NCBI GenBank assembly: GCA_004123355.1
Contig: SCHM01000002.1
Location: 6,855,569 to 6,919,568, forward strand
Direction of reading: 5' to 3'
Length of the DNA stretch: 64,000 nucleotides
Origin: Amphirosellinia nigrospora
Lineage: Eukaryota > Ascomycota > Sordariomycetes > Xylariales > Xylariaceae
Shown in pieces: positions 1 through 13,030 of the stretch. The notes beneath the pieces were generated by a model. That model was given only the letters and a program-made list of their open reading frames with translations. It was not told where the DNA came from and searched no databases. Numbering within the stretch: the stretch's first letter is position 1; each line of letters starts with the position of its first letter. Made by a program: the position numbers and the translations under genes.

Positions 1-587
1 AAAAGATTTTTTTTAAACTTTTATTTATATTTTTAAGTTAAAAAAACTTAATAATTTAATATTTTATATAAAAAATAAAAAATTTTTATTATATAAATTA
101 ATAGTATAACTAAATTAATTATTATTTTATATAGTATAAAAATATTATATAATATTTTAAAAATTTTTAGAAATAATATATTAGCTAAAATTATATAAAT
201 ATTTATTTTTTAAAAAATTTATATACAAATAAAAAATATTTTATTTGCTAAAAAAAAAAATGCTAGTTAATTAATTATATTTTTTAAAAAAAGTTTTATA
301 TAAAAAACTAATATTTTAATACGTACGAAATAATATTTAAAAATAAACTAACTTTTAAAGAATTTTTAATTTATTTAATTAAATATAAAAGCTATTTAAA
401 TATATATAATAAAAAAAAAAAAAAATTTAAATATATAAAAAAAAATATTATATAATATATTATAAATAATATATTTATATATTATATAATAAAAAAAATA
501 TCTAGTTAATAATTATAAATTAATTATTTAATTTATTTATATTTAATAACTAATATTATATAAATATTAAAATATTATTTAAAATAT
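1..587. other. AT-rich RIP-type sequence, no gene
   Basis: Almost pure A/T with long TA, AAT and TTA runs and almost no CpA or TpG, as expected of DNA exhausted by repeat-induced point mutation. No open frame of coding character and no telomeric repeat is seen. The original element cannot be recognised. Confidence 0.8.
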
Positions 588-860
588 TGCTACGCGTAGG
601 TAAGGGGACCCAGTGCCCCCTAGGGCACTGGGGTCACCCTGTGGCTGTACGTGGCTGTGACCAGTGGCTGTGGCACACCCCACCCAGGGGTGGGTCACGT
701 GGCCACCCCACCCAGTGGGGTGGTCACCTGACCACTGGCTACAGCCCACGTATATAAGGTAGGTGTGGTGGCCGCGGGCCACCACCACTACCTTTATACG
801 ACCACCAGACTTATAGATACTATAATATATACTCCTACCTTAGGCTACTTATGTTAAATA
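588..860 (+). repeat. GC-rich palindromic LTR-like repeat, left copy
   Basis: A sharply bounded GC-rich island begins with TGCTACGCGTAGG inside AT-rich DNA and matches 1765-2003 in the same orientation. It contains a hairpin with nine-base arms (CCAGTGCCC and GGGCACTGG, near 610-632), further inverted GTGACC/GGTCAC and CCACCC/GGGTGG segments, and a TATATAAGG box near 751. Similarity ends near GTTAAATA at 853-860. The TG start, TATA box and direct repetition suggest an LTR; a CA end and target-site duplication were not seen. This copy keeps far more C/G than the right copy. Confidence 0.6.
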
Positions 861-1764
861 GTATAGTAAGCTAAGTTTGTTGTACGGCGACGTAAAGCTT
901 TTATTTAAGTTTTTTTTAAAGCAGTAAATATACTATTAAATTAACGTTAACGCTATAAATTAGCTGTTTTATAATTTTTAACTATAGTTAATTACGTTTT
1001 TTTAGTACTTTAAACGCTGTCCGAAGCTATATTTATATTGTTCTATAATTTTCGTTTATAGCCGAATATATATTTAAAAATATTATTAGCGTTTTATTCG
1101 TTATATATAACCGATTTATATTTTATGTATAAACGAAATATTATTAACGTTTTGTTCGTTTAATTTTATTAACGCTAAAACTATTTATTTTATAATTTTC
1201 GCTATAGCTGAATATAAATTTAAAATTATTTATTTAACTTATTAAAAGCTATATATAATTGATTTATATTTACGTATAAGCTAAACTATAGGATTTAATA
1301 TATTATTAACGTTCTTATTTTAAAACGTAGATTTCGAAACATAGACCTTAATATGTAAATTTATATAAACTTAGATACGTAGACCTAGATACGTAGACTT
1401 AGATATATAGACCTAGATACGCAGACCTAGATACGCAAACCTAGATATATAAACCTAGATATATAAACCTAAATACGTAAACCTATGTAGACCTTAACTT
1501 GCGTAGATTTATATAGATTTATACTTATATAGACCTTTATAGATCTATAGACCTTTTTATAGACTCCTTATAGGTTTATAAATTTTTGTAGATTTACAAA
1601 CCCTTTTATAAACCTCTGCAGACCTACGCAGACCTAGGTGTAAAAAGGTGGTATTGGTAATATAGGTAGATTTATAGCTAGTGTTTATAGCTAGGGTGTA
1701 TGGCTAGGCTAGGGCTAGGCTAAGGCTATTGAGGTTAATAGGATTTTTGTATGTGTGTGGCATT
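861..1764. mobile_element. internal part of a short non-autonomous LTR-like element
   Basis: About 900 bp separates the two direct repeats. There is no open frame; the sequence is T-rich and moderately RIP-like, with an eight-unit 14-bp tandem array in the middle. With both repeats the unit is about 1.4 kb, the size of a non-autonomous LTR element, but the arrangement could also be two solo repeats that happen to lie close together. Confidence 0.4.
1373..1484 (+). repeat. 14-bp tandem repeat, eight units
   Basis: Eight consecutive 14-bp units of the form AGATAYGYARACCT fill exactly 112 bp. Units differ mainly by C/T and G/A, consistent with RIP-type transitions. Looser relatives of the ACCT/GTAGA theme continue to about 1640. 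Confidence 0.85.
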
Positions 1765-2003
1765 TGCTACGCGTAAGTAAGGGGACTTAGTGCCCCTAGG
1801 GCACTAGGGTCACCTTATGGCTATACGTGGCTGTGACCAGTGGCTGTAGCACACCCCACCTAGGGGTGGGTTACTTGACCACTGGCTATAGCCCTACGTA
1901 TATAAGGTAGGTGGTGCCATGGGCTATTACCACTACTTTTACAACACTACTAAACTTATAGATACTATAATATACACTCTTACCCAGGCTTTTTGTGTTA
2001 AAT
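1765..2003 (+). repeat. GC-rich LTR-like repeat, right copy, transition-mutated
   Basis: Same sequence and orientation as 588-860 but about 35 bp shorter (part of the GTGGCCACCCC palindrome is missing) and altered by transitions: GGGACCCAGTG has become GGGACTTAGTG and CACCCTGTGG has become CACCTTATGG. These are C-to-T and G-to-A changes, the RIP signature. The hairpin and the TATATAAGG box survive. Confidence 0.65.
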
Positions 2004-2849
2004 ATAAAAGCTTCGAAATTTTTATTATAAAAAACTATAAATAAAAGCTTATATATAAAAAAACTTAAAAGCTAAAATTATTTAAACTTTTAAATATAAT
2101 TAAAATAAGCTTTAGCAAAAACTATATAATAACTTCGGTTAATATAATAAAAATTAATAATTAAATTAGCCGTATAATATTTTATATTTTAAATATTTTT
2201 ATTTTATTTTATTTTTTTTAAAAAATATAAACTATTTAAAAATATTTTAATAATATAAAAAATATTATTATACGAAAAAATAAAATAGTATTTTTATTAT
2301 ATATAAATAAAGCTATTTGTTTTTTAATATTAGCCCATATAAAATAGCTAGTTATTTTATAAAAATTAAGCTACGCTATTTATATAAACGATTTAAATAT
2401 TTTTATATAAAAGATTATATAAAATATTATTTTACGCAAAATATAAAATTAAATAATTTATTTTAAAAAAAATCTAAAATTTTATTATTATTATTAAACG
2501 TATAATAAAGCTTTATAACGATTTAAATTTATAATTAAAAACGATTATAAATTTAATTATAAAATAGTTATAAACATTATACGAATAAATAATTAAAATA
2601 TATTATATGTTATTAATATTGCTATATTGTTTTAAGCGGCGATTTTTTTAAAATTAATGTCCGTATAAAATATATAGAAAATATTATATAAATGTTAGAT
2701 TAATATCTATTAAAAACCCTTTAATAATATTATATAACCTTAGGATAAATTTTTTATCGGATAAATTTAAAAAATACGTAAAAATAACTAGCGTATAATA
2801 TTATAAAATATTTATTGAAATATATTAAGTAATAAGTAAAATAAAATAA
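2004..2849. other. AT-rich RIP-type sequence, no gene
   Basis: Featureless A/T-dominated DNA between the LTR-like element and the inverted-repeat element. No recognisable frame. Confidence 0.75.
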
Positions 2850-2913
2850 AGTAATTAATACGGGGGCATAAAGAATTAATACGGGGGCATAACCTTAAGG
2901 GGGTATGATTTTT
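2850..2913 (+). repeat. left terminal inverted repeat
   Basis: The repeat carries ATTAATACGGGGGCATA twice with a 21-bp period (CGGGGGCATA at 2861 and 2882), followed by ACCTTAAGGGGGTATGA. It pairs as an inverted repeat with 10528-10592. The G runs stand out in DNA otherwise stripped of G and C. Confidence 0.8.
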
Positions 2914-5900
2914 TAGCTTTCTTATTGGTTTAAAAATTAATTATTAGTGCTTTTTGTTGCCTTTTATTTTAGTTTATGTTTTTTAGTAACTTTTCGTTTT
3001 AGATTTAGTTATATATTTTTTATATAATTGCGCGAACTTTTTAAATCGCGTTTTTTTTATAATAAATTTTACGATTTTTTTTTTTTATATTATTATTTAA
3101 AATTATAAATACTAATAATTTTTACGATTTTTATTTTTATACTATTATTTAGAATTATTATAATTTATTTTTATTAAACTATATTTTAGTTTATTTTTTT
3201 TAAGCTATTTTATAGCCGATCTTTTATTTTAGATAATTTATTATATTATTAGAAAAAATAACGTACGTTATATTAATCTTTTTTTTAATTATTTTTATTA
3301 CAAAATTAATTACGTATATTAAGTATTATTACGCTAGTACTTTTAACAAACAATAATAATATTAATATTTTAGCTTATTATAAGCTTAGCAATAATAACG
3401 CGCTTAATAACTTTTTCGGTTTTTATTTTATATATTTAATATTATTTATAGCTTTTTCGGTATAAAAATTTATTAAGCTAAATAAATTATACGTTATAAT
3501 TAGCTTATATATTTAATATTTATTTTTATTATAAACTTAGTATAATATTTATATTATATATTTATTTAGCTTATAAAAAAACGAACGTATTTTAGCTAGT
3601 TTTTAGCTTTTTTATATATTTTACGATAGTTAATAATTTGCCGAACTATTGCTTTTTATAATAAAAAAAAATTCGAATTATTTTTTAAATTATTAAAAAG
3701 TTATTAAAAAAAGCTAGCAATTATCCGTAAATTATTATAGTTATATAAATATATACGTAATAATAAAAATATAAAAATTATTACTATTAAATTTTAATAA
3801 TTATAATTTTTTGCTTTTTTATTTATTATTTTATATATTCCGAAAAATTTAATATTATATTTGTTTATTTTACAGCTTATTAAACAAAAGTTTTATAAAG
3901 CATTTTTATTAAGTTAATTTAGCTAGCTAAAATAATATTAAAACAATTAAATATTTTATTAGCTAATAATATTTTTATTTTTATATATAAATTAAATTTT
4001 TAATTTATTTATTTTAAGCGATTTATTTTTTATGCGATATATTTTTCGTTATATTAATAGTTTGTAAAAATTAATAATTTTAAAATTATTAAACATATAA
4101 TATAAATATAAGCAACGTTTAGTTTAGTTTTTAATATAATATAACCGGTTTAAAAATTTAAAAAAGCTAAAAATAATATTTATTAATAGAAATTTAAAAA
4201 AACAAATTACTAATAAATAATTATTATAAAATTTTTAAACTAAAATAATTAGTTTTTATAAGTTTATAAAAATAAAAAATATTATAAATATAATTATAGC
4301 TTAAGTTAAATTTTTTAATATATTTATTTTATCGGTAGTTATTATTATATAAATATTATTATAATTATTAATTACTATATTAATATATAAGCTTATAATA
4401 TATAAAATATTATCGAAAAATAATATAAAAAGTTTGTTTTTATATAATAAAATATTTATAATATTTAAAGCTTTATTTAATAAAAACGTTTAATAAATAT
4501 AATTTAACTATAGCTTTAATTAAAACGTTTAATTAAAAATAGTTTTTTATATAATAAAATAAAATAATAAAACAAGTTTTATTTAATTAAATTAGTTTAA
4601 TTTTTTATATTATATTAAAATATAAAAATGATTTTATAATTTTAAGCTTTAATAATATATATAAAACTAATTAATTTAAGCTTTTTTTGTTTTAAATAAC
4701 TAATTAAACTTATTTAAAAACTATTTTTAATACTACGTTTAGTTTTATTAATAATAAAAAAAAAAAAACTTTTAGTTTTTAGCAAAAAATATTCGCAAGC
4801 TTATAAAATAATTTAATATATACTTACTATATTATAATAACTAATATAATAAAGCAATAAAAGCTATATTAAATAATTAATTTTTGTTTGTTTAATAATA
4901 GTTTTATATATATTATATTAATTTAAACGTTTTATTTAAGCTAAATAAAAATAAATAAATAATTATATATAATAATAGCTTTAATATAATAATAAAAAAA
5001 TATTATATTATTAGCTAGCTAGCTATAAATTAAGCTTATTTAATAAATATTTTATTATTAAAAATATTATTTTTAATAATAATAAAGTTTTTTATATTTA
5101 TAAAAGCGTTTTTATACTATAGAAAAAAATAATATTTACTAAAACTAAGCTACGTATAAAAAATAAATTAAACTTTGCTAAAATTTAACAATTAACGATT
5201 TATTTTTTAGTATTATATAAAATATATATGCTTAAGTTATAATAAATAATATTTTATTTAAATATTTTAATTTTAGTATTAAAGTTATTTTTAATATTAA
5301 AAAATAATAATAATATTAAAAGCTATTTTTTAAATATAAGTTATTTATATAGCTTTATTATTTATATATAAAAAATAATATTTAATTAAAAGTATAATTT
5401 AAGCAAATTTATTTAAAACAAAAGTTTTAATATAACGAATATTTACGAAATTTTTTAAATTATTTAAATAAATTTTAAAAGTTATATTATTAAAAGCTTT
5501 AAATTTTATCGCTAAATAATATTATATTATTTATAAATTAATACACTAGTAATAATTTTTTTTTAGCAAATATAAAAGCTTATATTAATAATTGTTATTA
5601 TTATTAAGCTAAAGATTTTATATTATAATATTTATTAAGCTATTAAATAAACTTTTTTAATAAATATAATATATATTTTTATAGCTTATAAAATTATTAT
5701 TAAACAATTTATACTAGTAATTTAAAACCTTAAAATTATTATTAATTTTTATAATTGTTTTAAAAATATTTAAATATTTTTAATAGCTTTACTATTTTAA
5801 TAAATATATTATTAATTAGCTAGTTAACTAAAAAGCAAAAATAAAGTTGCTTAAAAAATAATTAAAATAAATCGACTATAATTAAGCTAGAATAAAAAAA

Positions 5901-6139
5901 TGCTTATAATAATAATAATATAAACGTTAATAATAGTTTATTTATATAACGCTAAATATATAATTAAATAAAACTTAATGCTAAAAGAACAACTAATAAT
6001 AAAGCTACCGGGCGCTAGTTATAGCTTAGTATTTAAAAGCAAAAAAATTAATAAAAGCTAAAATAATTTATTTTTACTGCTTTTATATTTATTATTATAT
6101 ATATATATAGCTAAAACGTTAATTTATATAAGTATAAAA

Positions 6140-6850
6140 ATTTCGTTATTTTTTATTCGTTTTTTTCGAAGATTTTACATATATATTATATATATAAAAA
6201 TTTTATTGCTTTTTTTTCGTTTATTCTATTATTTTTTTTTTATTTGTTTTATTATTTTTTTTTATTTGTTTTATTGTTTTTTTTTATTTGTTTTATTATT
6301 TTTTATTTATTTGTTTAATTGTTTTTATTTATTTTTTATTATTTTTTGTTTGTTTGTTTAGTTGTTTTTGTTCATTTATTTTATTGTTTTATTTGTTTTT
6401 TTATTGCTTTTTGTTGTTTGTTTCGTTTTTTGTTCGTTTTTATTACTTTTATTTATTTATTTTATTGCTTTTATTTATTTATTTTATTACTTTTTGTTTA
6501 TTTGTTTTATTATTTTTTTTTGTTTATTTTATTTTTTGTTCGTTTTTTTTAAAAATTTTATATATGCTACTATATATATAAAAATTTCGTTATTTTTTTT
6601 TGTTTTTTTTAAAGATTTTTGTTGCTTTTTTTTCGTTTTTTGTTATTTTTTCTTTGTTTTTTTTATTGTTTTTTTTTCGTTTTTTTTAAAGACTTTACGT
6701 TATATTTTGTTTATTTTCTTCGAGGATTTCGTATACTACTATATATATAAAGGTTTTATTACTTTTTGTTTATTTTTTTAAAGACTTTACGTATATTATA
6801 TATATATAAAAGTTTTATTGCTTTTTGTTTATTTTTTTCGAAAACTTTAA
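6140..6850 (+). repeat. T-rich minisatellite
   Basis: The plus strand is almost entirely T with scattered A, C and G. Blocks such as CGTTTTTTTCGAAGATTT followed by TATATATATAAAA recur at about 6160, 6540, 6590, 6680, 6715 and 6780, giving an irregular unit of roughly 60-70 bp. The Phe/Tyr/Leu-rich frames readable here are by-products of poly-T composition, not genes. Confidence 0.6.
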
Positions 6851-6949
6851 ATTAAATAAATACCCGATTATTATTTAGTTTTTTTAGTATAGTTTAATAA
6901 TTTTAGCTAATTATTGTTTTAAAAAATAAGTACTAAATTATTATAATAT

Positions 6950-8060
6950 AAATATATAAATTTTTTTAATCTTAGCGTATTATTGCTTTTTGCTTTTATT
7001 TTTTTTATTTTTTAAACTATTTTATATTTTACTATAATTATTATTTTTATATAAAAAAAAACTTTATTACGTTAATTATTAAATATTAAAACGCTTGCGG
7101 TTGTTTATTTATTCGAAATATAATTTTTAATAAATAATTATTATTTTAGTTTTATTTATAGCGTTTATTAGTATTAGCTACGTATTATTTATTATATTTA
7201 TAATCTTTTTATTTTTTTAATTTTTTTAAGCTAAGCTATTTATTTATAATTTTTAAAATATTATTTAGCTTTATAGTATTATTACATTATTAATTAAGCA
7301 GTTTTGCTTAATTAGCGATATATAATACGCTTATTTAATAGTTTAATATTTTTTACAACTATTTTTATAGCTAGCTTATAACTATTGCTATATTTAAAGC
7401 TTTAATATTATTATAATTAATTGTTTTATATTTTTAACTTTAGATTTATTTATTATTATATAATAAAATAATTATTAAATATTTTATATTATTTTTTATT
7501 TATTTAGTTAGTTTATATTATTACTATTAAATATTAATAAATTATTTAGTTTATTATAAATATAAATATTTTATAACGTTAAATAAATATATTATAAAGG
7601 ATTATTTATTTATATTAATATATTAAGTCGAATATAATTGCTATTATATTAATTATTTTTAAAATAATTATTATTATAACCGATTTTATTTTTTTATTAA
7701 GCTTTAAAAATATTTTATAAAAAAGCTAAAAATATAATTGTTTTATTTATATAATATTTATAATATAATATTTATTATTAATTGTTTTAAATATAAATTA
7801 ATTAAAATATATTCGCTAAACGTAATAGTTTTATTAATAGCTATTATATAAAAAAGTTCTAAAAAAGCTATTTGTTTTAATATAAATATTTTAATATTAA
7901 CTATTTTTTTACTACTAGCGCCCGATTAATTTAGCGTATATTGATTTTCGATTAAAATATCGGTTAATAATAAGTTTAATTAAAAAATAATAATAAATAT
8001 ATAACGTTTTTAATTAATATTAAAATAATTTATAAATAATATAACTAAATAGTAAAATAT
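6950..8060. repeat. internal direct duplication of the TIR element, copy 1
   Basis: Long stretches match 8580-9430 in the same orientation, for example TTTATTTATAGCG near 7155 against 8740, GCTTAATTAGCGATATATAA near 7307 against 8900, and AAAAATATAATTG near 7725 against the corresponding part of copy 2. Copies differ by many transitions and small gaps. This suggests an ancient tandem duplication inside the element, or two related genes in it, before RIP. Confidence 0.5.
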
Positions 8061-8579
8061 AAATAAATATATTTAAAAATAAAGTTCGAATTTTATTATT
8101 ATTTAAAAATAAGTTTTATATTTAAAAAAAACTAGAAAATATTTATATATATATCGGATATTTAAAAATAATATTTTATTATATTAATATAAACTTTTAT
8201 TATTAAACTAACTTTATATTATATTTAAAGCTAGCTAATTTAATTTTTATTAAATATTATAATTATTTTATAATATTTATTATATTAAAAAAGTATATAA
8301 TAAATATTATTATATAAAAAAATATATAATATATTTTTAATATATATTTAAAATATATAATAATTATACAAAAAACTACGGGCTTATTATATATAAAGTT
8401 ATAGTTTTAAAAAAAATATATAATAAATATTTAATATATATAAAAATATATAGCAGTTATACAAAAAACTATATAGTTATTAGATATAAAAGTTATAATA
8501 CTAATAAAGCTACGCGTAACTATAAATATTTTTCTTTTTTTTTATTAGGACTTTTTTTTTTTTTTTTTTTTTTTTTTGC

Positions 8580-9430
8580 TTTTAAGCTATTATGCCGCTA
8601 CTATTACTTTTGCTTTTTGCTCCTTAGTATTTTTTTAAATATAATTTTAAATATTAAACTGTTTAATTATTAAAAATTAATATATTTATAGCTATTTTTT
8701 AATTCGAATTACGATTTTAAATAAATAATTTATATTTTAGCTTTATTTATAGCGTTTTTAGTATTAGCTATATATTTTTTATAATATATATAATTTTTTT
8801 AATTTTTTTAATATTTTTAAGCTTAGCTATTTATTTATAATTTTTTAAATATTTTTTAGCTTTATAGTATTATTATATTATTAACTAAGCGGTTTTACTT
8901 AATTAGCAATATATAATATACTTATTTAATAGTCCAGTTTTTTATAATTATTATTATAGCTATATTATTAGTATTTTATATTTAAAGTTTTAATATAGCT
9001 ATAATTAATTGTTTTTTTTTTTTATATTAATATTTTAGATTAATTATAGCTATTATTATATTTTTATACGTAAATAAAAAAATTACTGCTAATAATTTTA
9101 TTAGTTTTACGAAATTTTAAAAATATTTTAAAAAAAACTAAAAATATATTTATTTTATTTATATAATTTTATAATATAATATTTATTACTAATTATTTTA
9201 TATATAGATCGATTAAAATATTATAATTAAAAAATATAGCTTTATTAATAATTGCGCCGTTAAATAGTTTTAAGCTGTTATTTTAGCTTTAAAACGTATA
9301 AAAAGTTTTATTTTTTTACGACCGGTATTTTTAACGGATTATTACCCGTATTATTAATTATACAGTTAATAATAAGATTAAATAAAAAAATTATGATTAT
9401 AGCTATTATAACGAGGCGTAAATAAGCTAA
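8580..9430. repeat. internal direct duplication of the TIR element, copy 2
   Basis: Partner of 6950-8060. It begins just after a long T run (about 8547-8578) and keeps slightly more C/G (for example ATGCCGCTACTATTACTTTT near 8590). No frame survives. Confidence 0.5.
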
Positions 9431-9799
9431 AAATATTTGTTAGTATATATTTTAAATAATTAAAAACAAGCTTAAATGCTTAAATATATAAGTTTAATTT
9501 TTACTATATAATATAAATATTTTTTTAGCTAAGCAAATATAAAAATATAGTTTAATATTTTAGCAATACTTTTTAATTATATAAATTAAATATTATTTAT
9601 ATATATTTAATTAGTTAAAAATAAGTTTAAATGCTTAATATATAAGTTTAATTTTTATATATAATAATAATTGTTTAGTTCGATATAATATAAAATAAAA
9701 TAATTATTTAGTAGAAAAAATTAATATAATTTTTTATTTTAATAAATATAATATATATTATTAATTATATAAATAATATTTATTTTAAATTATTTTACG

Positions 9800-10270
9800 A
9801 TTTTATTGCTATTAACTAAATTACAACGTAATTTTATAATTATTATTATTTTATTAAAGTTTATAACGCAATCTTACGCTTTTATTACTATTTAACTAAA
9901 GTTACAATATAATTTTATAGTACGCTACTATTTTATTAAAGTTATAATACGATTTTATAGTACGCTACTATTTAATTTAAATTATTTCGCGTTTTTATTA
10001 TTATTTAACTAAAATTATAATATAATTTTATAATACGCTACTATTTAACTAAAATTATAATACGATTTTACGGTTATTTAACTAGAAGTTTCGCGATTTT
10101 ATAATATATTATTATTTAACTAAAATTATAATATAATTTTATAATACGTTACTATTTAATTAAAGTTATAACGTAATTTTATAATACGTTACTATTTAAC
10201 TAAAATTATAATACAATTTTACAATTATTTAACTAAAAGCTTTACAATTTTATAATATATTATTATTTAA
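9800..10270 (+). repeat. 40-bp minisatellite
   Basis: About ten units of approximately AACTAAARTTATAATAYRAT followed by TTTATARTACGCTACTATTT, with some units shortened to 32-38 bp. Unit differences are mostly A/G or C/T. Located near the right end of the 7.7-kb element. Confidence 0.7.
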
Positions 10271-10527
10271 TTATAATTGCTAAACAATATAATAATATAT
10301 ATATTATTATAATATAGTTTATAATATATTAATTAATAATAATTTAAAATATTCTAAAATAGCTTTAAATTAATATATTAAAAATATAAGCTAGCTAATA
10401 ATTATGCTACATTATATAAAATATAACTAATCGGGCTATTATATTATAATTAGTTATAGTTAAGCTTTTAAAAGTATTACAGCTAATAAATAAAATATTA
10501 CAGGGCAGAATTTATATTTAACTAATA

Positions 10528-10592
10528 AAAAAGTTATGCCCTTTTAAGGTTATGCCCCGTATTAATTTTTTATGCCTTTGTATTAATTACTT
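10528..10592 (-). repeat. right terminal inverted repeat
   Basis: The reverse complement reads GTAATTAATAC, then AAAGGCATAA, then AATTAATACGGGGCATAACC, matching the left end. Where the left end has GGGGG this copy has AAAGG in the outer unit, i.e. G-to-A transitions. Confidence 0.8.
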
Positions 10593-12991
10593 AAAACAAA
10601 TATATAGGCTATTTAAACATATATATAATATTTTTCGAAAAGAAATTAATATATATATAAATAATAAATTAATTTTATAAATAATAATAAAAGTATTAAA
10701 TAATACTGCTAGACTTAATAGTTTTATATTAACTTTTTTTATTTTTAAAGCTTATTTTTATATTAATAAAAAGTCCTTTTATTTTTTTTTATTATATAAA
10801 AGTAATAATTATTTAAAAAATAATAAAAATACTACGTAAAAACTATATAAAAGTCGAGATTAGTTATATAATTAACAAATAAAATAAACTATTTTTATAT
10901 AACGTATTTATATTTTTTTTTAAAGCAAAGTTTTAGTATAGAAAAAAAAATAAAATAAAAAAACCGTATAAAATTAAAGTAATTAAAAATTAAATATAAT
11001 TATAGTTTCGATTAATAAATTAATATGTTTTTAATATATATAAATTAAATTATATTATTATATAAAAAATTTAAATAAATAATTTAAACTAAAATAATAT
11101 ATAATTTATATAGCTAATAATTATTAAAAAAAATAGTTAGCTAAGAAAAAAAACTTAGCTTTATTATTATATAATATTTAAATATATTTATTATATAATA
11201 TTTAAATAATATAGATTTTTTTAATAAAAAAAAAAATAAGCTTTTAAATTAGCAACTAAGTTATATATAAATAAAGTTATTATAATTTTTAATAAACCGT
11301 TTAAAAAATTAAACGTAATAAAAATTAATAAACTTATTATACGAAGCGTTTTTAAATTTATTATATATAACTTGGATATTTACGGGAAAAAATATATTTT
11401 TAAGTTTTGTTTTATATAAAAAATTAAAAAAAAACTATAAAGCTATATAAAAAATTTAAACTTATTATATAAAAATATAATATTAAAAAAAATACCGTTT
11501 TAATTTAATTGTTAACGATTTAATAAATAAATTAATAGTTAATTTTAATATTTAGCTTTATTTTTATATAAATTTTAAAACTTTATATAAATTTAAAAAT
11601 ATTATTTAAATATACGTTTAGTTAAAAATAAACTATTGCGTAATATTTATATTTATTTATTTTTAAAGCTAAAAAAAAATACTTTTTAAAGATTATTTTA
11701 TATATTATACGATTTTTATATAGTTTAGTTAAATTTAAGCTATATTAGTTTAAAATATATTATTAGTATTATTAAAAAAAACTTAAAATATAAATATTTA
11801 TATATAATTATATTTATTAGTTATATATAATAGTTTAAATATTTTTAGGATAATTAAAATATAAATAAATAATATATTAAGTTTTATTATATTAGACTTT
11901 TTATTATGCGAAAAAAAAATTTAAATAAGCGAAACTTTATATAAAGCTTAAAAAGATTTTATTTTTTAAATATTTTTTTAAGTTTAATAGTAGAAAAATT
12001 TTTTTATACGAGCAAAATATTATAATAATTTAAAAAAATTAAACTAAAAATTTAGCTAAAGTTAACTTTTATATAAAAGATTTATTTAAGCTTATATTTT
12101 TAATAAGTTAAAAAAATATATTAATAGTATATATTAATTTAAAGTTATATATAATTTTGTTATTACGGCTTAAATTATTAAGCTATAATTATATAATATT
12201 AAAGTTTTAAACAAACGGATTAAATAATAAAAAAATAATTTATTAAAAAAACTTATGTTTATTTTTTTTAATTTTTATTATATAAAGCTTTTTATTTTTA
12301 TAAACGGATTATTTGCGAATAATATAAATATAATTTTATAGTTTAGATTTATTATTATATTCGTAGTTAAAGTTTATATAAAAAATATAGTAAATTTAAA
12401 CTTTAAAATCGAAAATAATATTATATATTAAAATTTAAATAAATATAAAAAAGTTACGTAAAATATTTTAGCTAATAAATTATATAATATAGTTAATAGT
12501 TTTAATAGTATTATTGCTTTTTATATAATATTTTAAAAAGTTATAAAAATATTTAATTTATTTTTAATATTTATTATTTTATATTTAAATTTTAAATCGT
12601 TATATAATTATTTAGTTAAGCTAAAAATAATTTAGAAAAAAAAATTAATAATAATATTATATTTTTTTAAAAATTATACGAAAAAAAAAAATTTTTAAAA
12701 TATATAATAAATTAATAGTAAAAATAACCTAGCTAATATATTTATTAAATATACGTTAAACTAAATATTAAAAACTTTAGTTTTTATAAATAAGCTGCTT
12801 ATATAAATTAAAGTATTTATTAAAAAACTATAAAAAGTACGCTTATATAATAAATAATAGCTAGGTATATATAAAATAATATATTATATATAAGCATTTA
12901 AAAAACAACATTTATATATAATAATAAAAAAGTTAAAAAATTATAGCAAAAATAATAACTAAAATTTATACCCCGAAAAATAATACGTATA

Positions 12992-13030
<39 letters not shown>

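Larger units (their letters stand above)
2850..10592. mobile_element. RIP-degraded 7.7-kb element with terminal inverted repeats
   Basis: The ends at 2850-2913 and 10528-10592 are inverted copies of one another. Both begin GTAATTAATAC when read inward, then carry a GGGGCATAA motif twice, about 21 bp apart. Everything between is extremely AT-rich with no usable frame, so the transposase type cannot be read. Internal structure includes a diverged duplication (about 6950-8060 and 8580-9430), a T-rich minisatellite and a 40-bp minisatellite. Terminal repeats of at least 62 bp point to a cut-and-paste DNA transposon, but no family is assigned. Target-site duplication is ambiguous because both flanks are A/T only. 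Confidence 0.6.

Noticed and set aside
579-788. A 69-codon minus-strand frame in the GC-rich island
   Set aside because: It coincides with a palindromic, LTR-like repeat; the second copy does not keep the frame.
1373-1484. CRISPR-like array
   Set aside because: Units are directly adjacent with no spacers, and the organism is a fungus.
6288-6781. Three overlapping frames rich in Phe, Leu and Tyr
   Set aside because: Produced by a T-rich minisatellite; all three frames are open for the same compositional reason and lie in RIP-degraded DNA.
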